Shown: piece after piece, positions 27,703-37,395 of the stretch | Layout: every line of letters starts with the position of its first letter | Numbering within the stretch: position 1 is the stretch's first letter | Origin: Candidatus Thiodiazotropha sp. CDECU1 | GTDB taxonomy: Bacteria > Pseudomonadota > Gammaproteobacteria > Chromatiales > Chromatiaceae | Direction of reading: 5' to 3' | Length of the DNA: 64,000 nt | Assembly: GCF_963455295.1 (NCBI RefSeq) | Contig: NZ_OY734020.1 | Coordinates: 1,674,001-1,738,000, forward strand | Translations under genes and position numbers: made by a program | The notes under the pieces: model-generated | The model's database searches: none | The model's input: only the letters and a program-made list of their open reading frames with translations | What the model was told of the DNA's origin: nothing

Positions 27703-28581
27703 TCAACGGGGATATATGGCATTAATGATGACGCGGTGAGCATCGTAATCCTTGTCATTTACAGGATTGAAGGCACTCAGCCGCGCCTGGCGCAGGATTT
27801 CCTTTCCCCGTGGAGATGCTTTCAGGCCCAGGAGTATATTTTTTATGCGTGTTTTCAAGTCATCATCCATCTCCTCCTTTACGGCCCAGGGAAGATGCGG
27901 GAGTGGATCGCTGACAGCTATTATTGCCAGATCGTTCACATCGATTTTTTTTCTAACCATGGGTAGCCGTCGTACCACCTCACCGGCACCACCTGCATCT
28001 GCATATTTGAGAAAGGTGGATATCACTGCCTTGGGTGGATTGATGGCATATGTCTCCTGGTAATCACCTGCCTCCAAGCCGGCTTGTCGAAGGAGATAGG
28101 TAGGCACGATATAACTCATCATTGCCCTGGGTCCACCGCCAAAAAGTATCTCTTTACCACGTAACTGTTCGAGTTCCTTGATTCCGGAATCTTGGCGCAC
28201 ATAGATCGCTCCACGGATCATCTTCTCCCCGAACTCCTCGTTTTGAACAATTGCTTCATAGGCGAGTTTTTCATGGGCGTTGACATACTCGAACTGATTC
28301 AGATGCACCAGGTCATATCGACGCTGCTGCAATCGTTGCATGAAGACATCGAAATTTGCAGACAATTCGAGCTTGACCGGCTGTTGCAGATGTTCTTCCA
28401 AATAGTTCGATAGGGGACGAAACAGATTGGCTGTGACTATGGCGTCGCGTCGGGGGAAAATACCGATTAACAGTGGATCGGCCATCACGCCGGTTACCAG
28501 ATTGGCAGCGATCAGGAATAGGACCAGGTGGACCCTGAACCGGTGAGGACTAAGTCGTTTCACTATTTTGCGTTGTTCCAT
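27703..28581 (-). CDS. PhnD-like periplasmic binding protein
   Basis: 292 residues with an N-terminal hydrophobic segment (about 18-34, cleavage likely after VMA). The mature part resembles phosphate/phosphite/phosphonate ABC transporter binding proteins (LLIGIFPRRDAIVTANLFRPLSNYLEE, FGGGPRAMMSYIVPTYLLRQAG). No permease or ATPase adjoins it, and it is convergent with the YgbA-like gene. Orphans of this type often serve as sensor partners for PAS kinases and GGDEF proteins, which are abundant nearby; that role is inference. Confidence 0.85.
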   Translation of the reverse strand: MEQRKIVKRLSPHRFRVHLVLFLIAANLVTGVMADPLLIGIFPRRDAIVTANLFRPLSNYLEEHLQQPVKLELSANFDVFMQRLQQRRYDLVHLNQFEYVNAHEKLAYEAIVQNEEFGEKMIRGAIYVRQDSGIKELEQLRGKEILFGGGPRAMMSYIVPTYLLRQAGLEAGDYQETYAINPPKAVISTFLKYADAGGAGEVVRRLPMVRKKIDVNDLAIIAVSDPLPHLPWAVKEEMDDDLKTRIKNILLGLKASPRGKEILRQARLSAFNPVNDKDYDAHRVIINAIYPR

Positions 28582-28829
28582 GATCTAATCTTCAACTAAT
28601 TGATAAATAATTGTAAATGCGTAAAACCATGGATTATCTATTGTTAGCGGCAGGGTTCCGGCTAACTTAATATGTTCGCTATGTTTATATATGCAAGTAA
28701 ATAGAGTAAAGATCAGACAAGATGTCATCATTTGGAAATAGACCAGGTCTAAATTATGCTGGAGTTCGGATCTCCCACCCTGAGCATCAAGGAGATTCGG
28801 CAATAAATCGATAATAAAGTGAGGGGAGT

Positions 28830-29645
28830 ATGAGCAGCAGAAATTCACAGTTGTTGGCTGGGCAGCGGGCATTGGTCACAGGCGCCAACTCAGGTATCGG
28901 TGCTGCCGTGGCCCGCGGCCTTGCAATGGCGGGCGCCAAGGTGGTGATTAATTATGTAGTGAATGAAGCGGATGCCTTGAAGCTTGTCAACGAAATCGAA
29001 AAATCCGGCGGCGTTGCAATGGCTTTATACGCAGATGTCAGTAACGAGAGCGAAGTGCAGGTAATGTTCAATCGCATGATTGAAACTTGGGGGAGTATCG
29101 ATATCCTGGTGAACAATGCTGGAATACAGCGCGACGCGCCATTTGTCGATATGACCTTGGCGCAGTGGAATAAGGTCATGGATGTAAACCTCACGGGTCA
29201 GTTTCTCTGCACCCGGGAGGCGACCAAGGAGTTTATCCGACGCGGGGTAGTACCGGATCTATCCTGTGCCGCGGGCAAGGTTATCTGCATGTCCTCGGTA
29301 CATGAGGTCATTCCCTGGGCCGGGCACGTCAACTATGCCGCATCGAAAGGGGGGGTGATGATGTTCATGCAGAGCGTGGCGCAAGAGATGGCACATCAGA
29401 AGATCCGCGTGAATGGTATCGCGCCAGGTGCTATCCGCACGCCAATCAATCGCACTGCCTGGGAAACCCCTGAGGCGGAAGCTTCCCTGTTGAAATTGAT
29501 CCCATACGAACGTATTGGCGATCCAGCCGATATCGCCAAGGCAGTGGTCTGGCTCGCATCGGATGAGTCTGACTATGTCACCGGTACGACACTCTTCGTG
29601 GATGGTGGGATGACCCTCTATCCGGGGTTTAGAGAAGGTGGTTGA
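28830..29645 (+). CDS. glucose 1-dehydrogenase-type SDR
   Basis: 271 residues, classical short-chain dehydrogenase. Cofactor motif TGANSGIG, NNAG at about 90, and the catalytic Ser/Tyr/Lys in MSSVHEVIPW and NYAASKGG. The MSSVHE-IPW stretch and the end DGGMTLYPGF are close to the Bacillus glucose 1-dehydrogenases, which oxidise beta-D-glucose to gluconolactone with NAD(P). A good ribosome site (AGGGGAG) lies 7 bases before the ATG. It heads an operon with two glucan hydrolases, which would supply its glucose. Confidence 0.88.
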   Translation: MSSRNSQLLAGQRALVTGANSGIGAAVARGLAMAGAKVVINYVVNEADALKLVNEIEKSGGVAMALYADVSNESEVQVMFNRMIETWGSIDILVNNAGIQRDAPFVDMTLAQWNKVMDVNLTGQFLCTREATKEFIRRGVVPDLSCAAGKVICMSSVHEVIPWAGHVNYAASKGGVMMFMQSVAQEMAHQKIRVNGIAPGAIRTPINRTAWETPEAEASLLKLIPYERIGDPADIAKAVVWLASDESDYVTGTTLFVDGGMTLYPGFREGG

Positions 29646-31635
29646 GTCCTTGCGGGCGGTCCGTTTCGGGCGTGCCATCTGTGGCGACCTGCGCCAGGCC
29701 GAACAGCGCGAGTGGCTGCTGACCAATGGCAAGGGTGCCTATGCGGCAGGCACTATGGCAACCAGCCTCACGCGTCGTTACCATGGTCTGCTGATCGCCC
29801 CGCTCACCGGTGCCCTGGATCGCCACCTCATGATGGCCAAGGCGGATGCCACCCTGCGGTTCGACGGTAGGGAGTGGCCGTTGTTCACCAATCGTTGGTA
29901 TGGCAATGTGGTCGATCCCCATGGCTGTGATTATCTCGAGAGTTTTACCCTGCTCGGCAGGATGCCGGTGTGGCGTTTTGCTATCGGTCATATGAGCCTG
30001 GAGATGCGCATCTGGATGGAGCATGGGCAGGCTACCACTTATGTGGCTTATCGCTTGACTGGCGGGCAGGATGTAGCCGGGCTGAACGTGAATATGCTGG
30101 CTAACCGCCGCGATCACCATGGCATTATGCATGTCAGGGATAGCACCGCTTCGGTGACTGAGTCGGATTGCGGTCTCTGTGTTGAATGGCCAGAGGGGGA
30201 TCGACTCTCTATTCACACCACTGATGCCAGATTTGAGCCCTTACAACACTGGTACGAAGGCTTTCTACTCTCTACCGAGGAGCAGCGCGGGCTCGCCTCA
30301 ATCGACAACAACCTCTCGGTCGGCCGGATCAACTTTGAATTGAGGCAGGATGAGTGGGCGGGATTCGCGGTCACCCTTGAGAACAGCATCGACTTTGATC
30401 TTGAACTGTCCATGCAGCGATTTTTCGATCGTGATGCCAATTTGATAGATAGCGGTAAAGGAAAATTTGCCAACCCGGTGCCTGACTGGATACGACGGCT
30501 GCTGCTGTCAGCGGATGATTTCTTGATCAAAAGAGTCCTGCCGTCCAACAAAACAGGTGATTCCATCATTGCCGGTTACCCCTGGTTCGGTGACTGGGGG
30601 CGTGACACCATGATCTCCTTGCCCGGCCTGACTATCGCCACGGGAAGATCGGATATCGCCCGCGCCATTCTGCTCGGTTATGCGGAACTGGCCGACCAGG
30701 GGCAGCTGCCGAATCGATTCATCGGTGCCGGCGAGGAGGCGGAATACAACACGGTGGATGCCGCGCTCTGGTACTTCGAGGCGTGGCGCGCCTACGTCGA
30801 TGCTACTCAGGATGAGAAGGCCCTGAAGCGTTGTTTTAAGGTGCTGGAGAAGATTATCGATTGGCATCTGAAAGGCACCAGATACGGCATCGGCGTGGAC
30901 CCGGATGATCACCTGTTACGGGCAGGAGAACCCGGTGTGCAATTGACCTGGATGGATGCGAAGGTGGGTGAATGGGTGGTGACACCGCGCATGGGCAAGC
31001 CGGTGGAGATCAATGCACTCTGGTACAACGCCCTGACCATCATGGCCGATTTTGCACTACGCCTTGGCAGGTCGGAGCAACCCTATCGGGATATTGCCAG
31101 CGCAGTAGGCGACAGCTTCAAGCGTTTCAAGAGGGTAGATGGACAGGGCCTCTACGATCTGCTGGACGGCCCAACAGGCGATGATGCCAGCATCCGTCCC
31201 AATCAGATCCTCGCCGTCAGCCTCCCGCATACAGCGCTTGATCAGACAACCTGCCGGGATGTTGTCCAGGTCTGCGGTAAGGAGTTGCTCTGCTCTTATG
31301 GATTGCGTTCCCTGAGTCCCCACGATAAGGCCTACCGGGGTCACTATCGGGGAGGTGTTGCGGATCGGGATGGGGCATACCATCAAGGCACGGTCTGGGC
31401 ATGGCTGCTCGGCCACTATGCCCTGGCGGAGTATCGGGTCGATGGTGATGCACAAGCGGCTCAGCAGCGGTTGGCGCCCCTGGCCGATCATCTATGGGAT
31501 AGCGGCTTGGGCTCGATCAGTGAGATCTTCGATGGCGACCCGCCCCACGCAGCGGCGGGAACACCGGCCCAAGCCTGGTCAGTGGCCTGTACCCTGGATG
31601 CCTGGTGGCGTCTCGAACAGGCGAAACAGGACTGA
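29638..31635 (+). CDS. glycogen debranching enzyme (amylo-1,6-glucosidase, GH133 type)
   Basis: 665 residues from a GTG that overlaps the SDR stop by 8 bases. The N-terminal domain (WLLTNGKGAYAAGTMA, TRRYHGLLIAP) and the C-terminal (alpha/alpha)6 catalytic domain (YPWFGDWGRDTMISLPGLTI, with the acid in DWGRD; then YRGHYRGGVADRDGAYHQGTVW) are those of archaeal/bacterial GDE proteins. It releases glucose from alpha-1,6 branch points. No transferase domain is fused, unlike the eukaryotic enzyme. Confidence 0.92.
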   Translation: MVESLRAVRFGRAICGDLRQAEQREWLLTNGKGAYAAGTMATSLTRRYHGLLIAPLTGALDRHLMMAKADATLRFDGREWPLFTNRWYGNVVDPHGCDYLESFTLLGRMPVWRFAIGHMSLEMRIWMEHGQATTYVAYRLTGGQDVAGLNVNMLANRRDHHGIMHVRDSTASVTESDCGLCVEWPEGDRLSIHTTDARFEPLQHWYEGFLLSTEEQRGLASIDNNLSVGRINFELRQDEWAGFAVTLENSIDFDLELSMQRFFDRDANLIDSGKGKFANPVPDWIRRLLLSADDFLIKRVLPSNKTGDSIIAGYPWFGDWGRDTMISLPGLTIATGRSDIARAILLGYAELADQGQLPNRFIGAGEEAEYNTVDAALWYFEAWRAYVDATQDEKALKRCFKVLEKIIDWHLKGTRYGIGVDPDDHLLRAGEPGVQLTWMDAKVGEWVVTPRMGKPVEINALWYNALTIMADFALRLGRSEQPYRDIASAVGDSFKRFKRVDGQGLYDLLDGPTGDDASIRPNQILAVSLPHTALDQTTCRDVVQVCGKELLCSYGLRSLSPHDKAYRGHYRGGVADRDGAYHQGTVWAWLLGHYALAEYRVDGDAQAAQQRLAPLADHLWDSGLGSISEIFDGDPPHAAAGTPAQAWSVACTLDAWWRLEQAKQD

Positions 31636-31645
31636 AGGAGCGGTC

Positions 31646-34354
31646 ATGGGCTTGGGTCAAAAGCAATTGAATGCAGAGCGCAAGCGGCTGGAGCAACAGC
31701 GACTCGGAGAGGCCGATTGGCAGTTGTGGGGGCCCTATCTCGCGGAGCGGGGTTGGGGCACCGTGCGTGAGGACTACAGTCCTCAGGGTACAGCCTGGGA
31801 GTATTTCGATCACGACCAGGCACGCTCCCGCGCCTATCGCTGGAACGAGGATGGCCTGGGCGGTATCTGTGACAGGCAACAGCGGCTCTGTTTTGCCTTG
31901 GCCTTGTGGAATGGGCGTGATCCCTTTCTCAAGGAGAGGGCCTTCGGTGTTACCGGCAATCAGGGTAACCGGGGTGAGGATGTCAAAGAGTACTATTTCT
32001 ATACCGACGCCTTACCAAGCCACAGTTGGCTGCGATATCTCTATAAATATCCCCAACAGGCCTACCCCTATCAAGCGCTGGTAGAGGAGAACGGTCGCCG
32101 CAGCCGGCTCGATCCGTCATTCAATCTGTTGGATAGCGGTGTCCTCAATGAGCAAGGGTTTTGGGATGTGGATATCTGTTATGCCAAGGCCTCGGCAGAG
32201 CAGATACTGGTCCGCATCACACTGCATAATCGCGCTGACAGCGATGCGGAGATCGACCTGTTGCCGCAACTCTGGTTTCGCAATACCTGGTCATGGGGGG
32301 ATGATGGAATTGAAAGGCCAGAGTTGCATAGAGAGGATGCCCTAAGCAGCGAGGCGACATGGGGGGTCAGGTGTCAACATCCTGGCTTGGGGGAGTATTG
32401 GCTCTATGGTGAGCAGGAGGGGGAGCTGCTGTTCACGGAAAATGAGACCAACAGCAAACGCCTCTGGGGAGAAGCCTCATCCTCAGCTTATGTGAAGGAC
32501 GCCTTCCACCGCTATCTGGTGGCGGGTGAGATCGAGGCCGTCAATCCCGCGGCCAGGGGAACCAAGTTTGCCGCCAGATACAAGATCAAGGTCAGCGCCG
32601 GTGAGTCGAAAAAGATCGATCTGGTGCTCAGTGCGCAATCCCTGGAGCGACCTTTCCATGGGTTTGAAAAGCTGTTTGCCCAGCGACGTTCCGAGGCGGA
32701 TATCTTCTACGACCAGCTATTGCCGGAGGGCGGCGTGGAGGACCACCGGATCATGCGCCAGTCCCTGGCCGGGATGATCTGGAGTAAACAGTTCTTCCAT
32801 TTCGATGTGCAACGTTGGCTGGAAGGTGACCAGGTAAAACCACCCGGGGAGCGCCGCCAGGGACGTAACCATCGATGGCGGCACCTGCGTGCGGCGGATA
32901 TCCTGTCGATGCCGGATGCCTGGGAGTATCCATGGTTCGCCGCCTGGGATCTCGCCTTTCACTGCGTCGCCCTGGCCCTGGTGGATGTGGACTTCGCCAA
33001 ACAGCAGATCGAGGTGCTGTTGGGGGAGAACTATCTCCACCCCAACGGCCAGATCCCCGCCTATGAATGGGCCTTCGGGGATGTGAATCCGCCGGTGCAT
33101 GCCTGGGGCACCCTCAAGGTCTACCGCGCCGAGCGGGTGCAGCGGGGGAGCGGCGACAGAAATTTCCTGCAGCGGGTGTTCCACAAACTGCTGCTCAACT
33201 ACGCCTGGTGGATCAACCGTAAGGACAAACAGGGGCAAAACCTGTTCGAAGGTGGGTTTCTGGGGCTCGACAATATCTCGGTCTTCGACCGCTCGAAACC
33301 CCTGCCCCCAGGGTATGCCCTGAAACAGGCGGATGCCACCGGTTGGATGGCCATGTTTTCCCTCAACATGACCATGATGGCCCTGGAGTTGGCGGTCGAG
33401 GACAGTGACTACGAGGCAATCGCCATCCAGTGCTATGAGCAGTTCCTAGCCATCGCCAAGGCGATCAGCGGCGGCGACGACAACGGCCCGTCCCTGTGGG
33501 ACATGGAGACGGGCTTCTTCAAGGATCTGTTGATCACCCCCGACGGGGATCACCATCGCCTCGATGTCTACTCCTGGGTCGGGCTGATTCCCCTGTTCGC
33601 CACCGAGGTAGTGGACAAGCGCCTGCTGGCGAATGTGCCGCGTTTCCAGGAGTTACTGAAAAAACACAAGAAGGGGCTGTTCCAGGGGAGCTATGTCTGT
33701 GCCTGCCCCGATTGGGAGAACGATCAGGGGGAACATCTCCTGGCCCTGGTCGATCACAACATGCTGCCGCGGATCCTGAATCGACTGCTCAGCGAGGATG
33801 AGTTCCTCTCACCCTATGGAGTGCGCAGTCTGAGCAAGCTGCATGAACACTACCAGGACCTTGGCCATCTACCAGGTATCGGCCAGACAAGCATTCACTA
33901 TCTGCCAGGTGAGTCCGAGAGCGGGCTGTTCGGCGGCAACTCTAACTGGCGTGGCCCGATTTGGTTGCCCACCAACTATGCCTTGGTGCAGGCGCTGGAG
34001 AAGTACCATCGTTTCCTGGGTGATGACTTCAAATATCCCGTGCCCTGTCTCGACGGCCAAAAGCTGACCTTGCGGGAGATCGCCACACTCATCTCGGAGC
34101 GGCTTGTGGATCTCTACCGGCGGGACCAGGAAGGCAACATTCCGGCACTGCGCCGCGACAGCCCCTTTCAAACCGACGAGAGCTGGCGTCATCTCAATCT
34201 CTTCTATGAATACTTTCATGCCGAGACGGGGCAGGGGCTCGGCGCCTGCCACCAGACCGGCTGGACAGGCCTGCTGGCCAATCTGGTGATGCGGCGTTAT
34301 CGCAAGGATATCCCGGTCTTTCTCGGGCATGAGGATGAGTCGTTGGCGAGATAG
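31646..34354 (+). CDS. GH63-type glucosidase (MGH1-like)
   Basis: 902 residues from the ATG at 31,646 with a GAAGGAG ribosome site; longer in-frame reading upstream lies inside the debranching gene. A beta-sandwich N-terminal half (about 1-400) leads to an (alpha/alpha)6 barrel with the family stretches WEYPWFAAWDLAFH, GQIPAYEWAFGDVNPPVHAW, LWDMETGFFKDLL and NSNWRGPIWLPTNY. The family includes mannosylglycerate/glucosylglycerate hydrolases and alpha-glucosidases. It lies 10 bases after the debranching enzyme and is probably cytoplasmic (no signal peptide). Its exact substrate is not decidable from sequence. Confidence 0.9.
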   Translation: MGLGQKQLNAERKRLEQQRLGEADWQLWGPYLAERGWGTVREDYSPQGTAWEYFDHDQARSRAYRWNEDGLGGICDRQQRLCFALALWNGRDPFLKERAFGVTGNQGNRGEDVKEYYFYTDALPSHSWLRYLYKYPQQAYPYQALVEENGRRSRLDPSFNLLDSGVLNEQGFWDVDICYAKASAEQILVRITLHNRADSDAEIDLLPQLWFRNTWSWGDDGIERPELHREDALSSEATWGVRCQHPGLGEYWLYGEQEGELLFTENETNSKRLWGEASSSAYVKDAFHRYLVAGEIEAVNPAARGTKFAARYKIKVSAGESKKIDLVLSAQSLERPFHGFEKLFAQRRSEADIFYDQLLPEGGVEDHRIMRQSLAGMIWSKQFFHFDVQRWLEGDQVKPPGERRQGRNHRWRHLRAADILSMPDAWEYPWFAAWDLAFHCVALALVDVDFAKQQIEVLLGENYLHPNGQIPAYEWAFGDVNPPVHAWGTLKVYRAERVQRGSGDRNFLQRVFHKLLLNYAWWINRKDKQGQNLFEGGFLGLDNISVFDRSKPLPPGYALKQADATGWMAMFSLNMTMMALELAVEDSDYEAIAIQCYEQFLAIAKAISGGDDNGPSLWDMETGFFKDLLITPDGDHHRLDVYSWVGLIPLFATEVVDKRLLANVPRFQELLKKHKKGLFQGSYVCACPDWENDQGEHLLALVDHNMLPRILNRLLSEDEFLSPYGVRSLSKLHEHYQDLGHLPGIGQTSIHYLPGESESGLFGGNSNWRGPIWLPTNYALVQALEKYHRFLGDDFKYPVPCLDGQKLTLREIATLISERLVDLYRRDQEGNIPALRRDSPFQTDESWRHLNLFYEYFHAETGQGLGACHQTGWTGLLANLVMRRYRKDIPVFLGHEDESLAR

Positions 34355-34422
34355 CTGGGGTCACTGGTATTCCCGTCCTGCGGAATCCTGAGTAGGAGCT
34401 ACTGCCTGGTTAAATCCCGCAG

Positions 34423-34893
34423 CTACTTTACCAGCCTGGGATCAAAGGTGAATTTCGTTATGGCACTGAACCTGGCTTTGGTTGCATCCGGATGCAATGG
34501 GTTAAAGACATAGTTGTATTCTCCAGAAACAGTGGCACTGGGTACCTGAAGGATAAGTGAACTTCTATCGGTGACCCACTGATCCCCAACGGCTTGTACT
34601 GATGAGGCCATGGTGGGTTCTCGCCACTCCTCCGGTAAATCTGCTAGTGCGATGTGTTGCACCAACGCCTCGGGAAAAGAGACCTTCATTTTATAATAAT
34701 CATTAAGAATGTCTGCTCGACCCAGGTGGATCAAGAGCTCCATAGCGGCTTGCGCCAAACTACTACCGAGATAGACAACCCTGACGCCTTTGCTGTTCCA
34801 CCGTCCACCGAATAAGTAGGCCCCTTCACCGGACATCATCTCATCGGGGGACGAAGCAAACTCAGGGGCGGCGATGCGCCAGCCTGATAGCAT
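34423..34893 (-). CDS. RES-domain toxin
   Basis: 156 residues, full length for the RES family. Signature features are GEGAYLFGGRWNSKGVRVVYLGSSLAQAAMELLIHL (Arg of GGRWN, Tyr and Glu of the active site) and the C-terminal NYVFNPLHPDATK. Such proteins degrade NAD by phosphorolysis or hydrolysis when released from the antitoxin. Its ATG overlaps the antitoxin stop by one base, the normal arrangement for this TA type. Confidence 0.95.
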   Translation of the reverse strand: MLSGWRIAAPEFASSPDEMMSGEGAYLFGGRWNSKGVRVVYLGSSLAQAAMELLIHLGRADILNDYYKMKVSFPEALVQHIALADLPEEWREPTMASSVQAVGDQWVTDRSSLILQVPSATVSGEYNYVFNPLHPDATKARFSAITKFTFDPRLVK

Positions 34894-35432
34894 CAGCTAA
34901 AGACCCCGTGGCGCAAGCGCCCGATCAGGTCTTCAACATCTCTGGCGCCCAGTTCTGTACTGGCGTGCTCCAAAGGGGATTCGCCGCCCAAAATATCGAG
35001 GGGGGTATGCAGCCAGGCGACAGCGGCTTCATCATTCCCCTGCATCATCGCCACCGAAGCATCCTTAAGGCTGGCCAACCGAACCACCCGATCCGATTCA
35101 TCCGTTTGCAGCAGTCCGGCTTTCTTTCGACGTTGTAGGGTCGAGGGTGGTATGGACAAAACCTGGGCTATCTCCTTTTGCGAGGTATGCAGTGCCTCCT
35201 CGAGTTGGGTTATGGCACTATATTTCAAGCCTTTTTTGATGCGGTTCAGGATTTTTTCTCGGTTGCCAGAGCGAATCCCTGTGACTTTCTGCACAAGACG
35301 GAGGCTCCCCTTCTTGCTCCTTCTGTGGGGCTTAAAATCGGTGATACGGCCTGTTGCCGCATCAGGCTCAGTACGATGACCAGCTACGGTTCCCTTCTTG
35401 GGAGTGGCGACGGGTTTCTTTTGTGTGCTCAT
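34893..35432 (-). CDS. Xre/MbcA/ParS-type antitoxin
   Basis: 179 residues. A basic N-terminus of about 45 residues precedes an HTH-like Xre region (LHTSQKEIAQVLSIPPSTLQRRKKAGLL) and the C-terminal toxin-binding domain (AAVAWLHTPLDILGGESPLEHASTELGARDVEDLIGRLRHG). It would cover the RES toxin active site and repress the operon. The basic leader is longer than in most members. Confidence 0.93.
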   Translation of the reverse strand: MSTQKKPVATPKKGTVAGHRTEPDAATGRITDFKPHRRSKKGSLRLVQKVTGIRSGNREKILNRIKKGLKYSAITQLEEALHTSQKEIAQVLSIPPSTLQRRKKAGLLQTDESDRVVRLASLKDASVAMMQGNDEAAVAWLHTPLDILGGESPLEHASTELGARDVEDLIGRLRHGVFS

Positions 35433-35478
35433 ATGAACCTCTGAAAATGCCCATATGGTTATTATATGCTCTAGTTAT

Positions 35479-35699
35479 GGGTCGGTCAAAGGGGGCTTGA
35501 GTCAGTTATTTAGGCTAGAAGCTCATTCTTTGGTTGAAAAATTATCGTATAAGAAAGTGATGGGCTAATAGTGGCTATTTGGCATTATCGGCAGCTTACA
35601 TAGGTGTATTTGTTGTTGTAATAGCCCTTATAAGCGAGAAAAACACCATGTCATGAAACGAAATGCGAATGAAATTTGTGGGTTGCATAGGTCCGGCCC
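35479..35699 (+). repeat. MITE-like repeat, copy A
   Basis: About 221 bases. It shares over 150 nearly identical bases with copies B and C (from GAAAAATTATCGTATAAGAA through TGCATAGGTCCGGCCC). Left end GGGTCGG and right end GGTCCGGCCC are imperfect inverted repeats. It lacks part of the left third present in B and C. It carries no ORF and lies between the TA pair and the 3' end of the integrase gene. Confidence 0.85.
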
Positions 35700-35863
35700 G
35701 TTAATGGTCCGAGATCGCCCTCTCCATCATGGCCGAGATAACCGCCACCAGGAATGGGTACATAGGCGTTGAGAAAAGGGCTACAGCAGAGGCATGAATG
35801 GATTTGCCTGGAGTTTAGATCTTTGCCACCTTCGGTGTGGCTTGGCGGATGCTGCTATTGCTA

Positions 35864-37255
35864 TCAAGGTGATTCCACTAAGAGTCTATCAAGGGGACTC
35901 CTTGCACCCTGACCACCCCTGCCGATCACATGGGTGTAGATCATGGTGGTGGAGACATCGGTATGGCCCAGCAGCTCCTGAACGGTGCGGATATCGGAAC
36001 CCGCCTCAAGTAAATGTGTCGCGAATGAGTGGCGCAAGGTATGACTGGTGACCCGCTTGTGGATGCCGGTTGCTTCTGCTGCACGTTTTACCATCTTTTG
36101 AACTGCGGACTGATGCAAATGATGACGACGTACCACACCGGTTCTGGGGTCCTGCGCGATGCGGCTGGCAGGGATAAGATATTGCCATCGCAACTCTTTG
36201 TCGGCATTTGGGTATTTCCGAGACAGTGCGTCAGGTAAAAAAACAGACCCGAATCCGCCGGCCAAATCATTATCATGTTGCTCCTTTACCCGCTCGATCT
36301 GAGCTTGCAGGGGCGCTATCAATACATCCGGCATGGGCAGGGTACGATCCTTCTTGCCTTTGCCGGCGCGCACAACAATGGTTCGATATTCGAAATCCAG
36401 GTCGAGCACCCTGAGGCGCACACATTCCATGACCCGCATACCGGTGCCATACATGAGGTGAAGAATCAGCTGATTAAGCCCTTTGGTCTGAATTAATAGT
36501 GAATTTACTTCCTTGATGCTCAAAACTGTCGGTATTCGCTTTGGCTTTTTGGCGCGTGAGAAAGGCCCGATTTTGCCTAAAGGTCTCTCCAAAACATGGG
36601 CATAGAAGAAAACAATCGCATTGAGTGCGAGCGACTGAGTCGCATTAGCCACCTTGCGCTGAAGCGTCAAATGTTCTAGAAAGGAGGCAACTTCCGGTTC
36701 ATTGCAGTCACAGGGATGCCGATTATTGTGAAAGCGAAGGTAGCGGTTGATCCAATCAAGGTAGCTCTTTTCCGTGTTAATGGAGTAGTCAGGGAGCCTG
36801 ATTGCAACCAAAAAACGCCGGTAGAGGTCGGGAAAGGTCCTGGCCAGGTGGTTTTTAGGGTCTTCAACCGACTTTTCGATCATTTCGTAAGTGCGGGCAA
36901 TCGTCGCGTGGTCACTCTCCAGCGCACGCGCGCCGTTCAACCAACGATCCCAATCGAAATCACTGCACCACGGCTGCCGCAAAAAGTGACCGAACAAAAT
37001 CCTCAACGCATCGACCTTCTGACGATATTGCCAGGCATCGATGTTGGTATCCCTGCCTATGCGTTCAAGCCAGCGTACAACATTCTCAGCGGAATGAGAT
37101 CTGAGTCTTACGTTGGGATGATCGGCCAGGAAACCTTCGACATGGCGTCGATACCAGGGTATGGATTTGGGTGGAATACGGAAACGTTTAAGCAACGTTG
37201 TATAATTTTGCCAAAATTTGGCAATTCGTGGATCGGATGTCTCATTTTGTTCCAT
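35864..37255 (-). CDS. intI: integron integrase (IntI) with extra N-terminal domain
   Basis: 463 residues from the ATG at 37,255. The catalytic part, from about residue 140, matches IntI: Arg in [14 protein letters not shown], Lys in [40 protein letters not shown] with the Tyr nucleophile. The IntI-only patch is present ([15 protein letters not shown] then [11 protein letters not shown]), which separates it from other tyrosine recombinases. The first roughly 140 residues are additional and look like a second SAM-like core-binding domain; usual IntI proteins have about 320-340 residues. It points away from the cassettes, as expected. Confidence 0.95.
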   Translation of the reverse strand: MEQNETSDPRIAKFWQNYTTLLKRFRIPPKSIPWYRRHVEGFLADHPNVRLRSHSAENVVRWLERIGRDTNIDAWQYRQKVDALRILFGHFLRQPWCSDFDWDRWLNGARALESDHATIARTYEMIEKSVEDPKNHLARTFPDLYRRFLVAIRLPDYSINTEKSYLDWINRYLRFHNNRHPCDCNEPEVASFLEHLTLQRKVANATQSLALNAIVFFYAHVLERPLGKIGPFSRAKKPKRIPTVLSIKEVNSLLIQTKGLNQLILHLMYGTGMRVMECVRLRVLDLDFEYRTIVVRAGKGKKDRTLPMPDVLIAPLQAQIERVKEQHDNDLAGGFGSVFLPDALSRKYPNADKELRWQYLIPASRIAQDPRTGVVRRHHLHQSAVQKMVKRAAEATGIHKRVTSHTLRHSFATHLLEAGSDIRTVQELLGHTDVSTTMIYTHVIGRGGQGARSPLDRLLVESP

Positions 37256-37385
37256 GTGAATTCTCACTCTAAACAAGGTTCTTCCATGTATGTGAACATT
37301 TATAGTACATTTGGCGTCATAATACAATACTTGTGCCGGCGTCATAAGTCATTCTCTGTGCCGTCCACATAATCCACTGTTAGGC
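37256..37385. promoter_or_regulatory. attI and promoter region
   Basis: The stretch between the intI start and the first core site GTTAGGC (37,379-37,385) must hold attI, the intI promoter and probably the cassette promoter. I could not fix the -35/-10 boxes with confidence. Confidence 0.55.
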
Positions 37386-37395
37386 TTAATTAGAG

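Noticed and set aside
31355-31645. Extended start for the GH63-type gene
   Set aside because: The extra codons lie inside the debranching enzyme gene in another frame, and a good ribosome site precedes the ATG at 31,646.
35700-35863. Short minus-strand open stretch ending MERAISDH next to MITE A
   Set aside because: It looks like a hydrophobic protein tail but has no start or recognisable family; too little to call a pseudogene.
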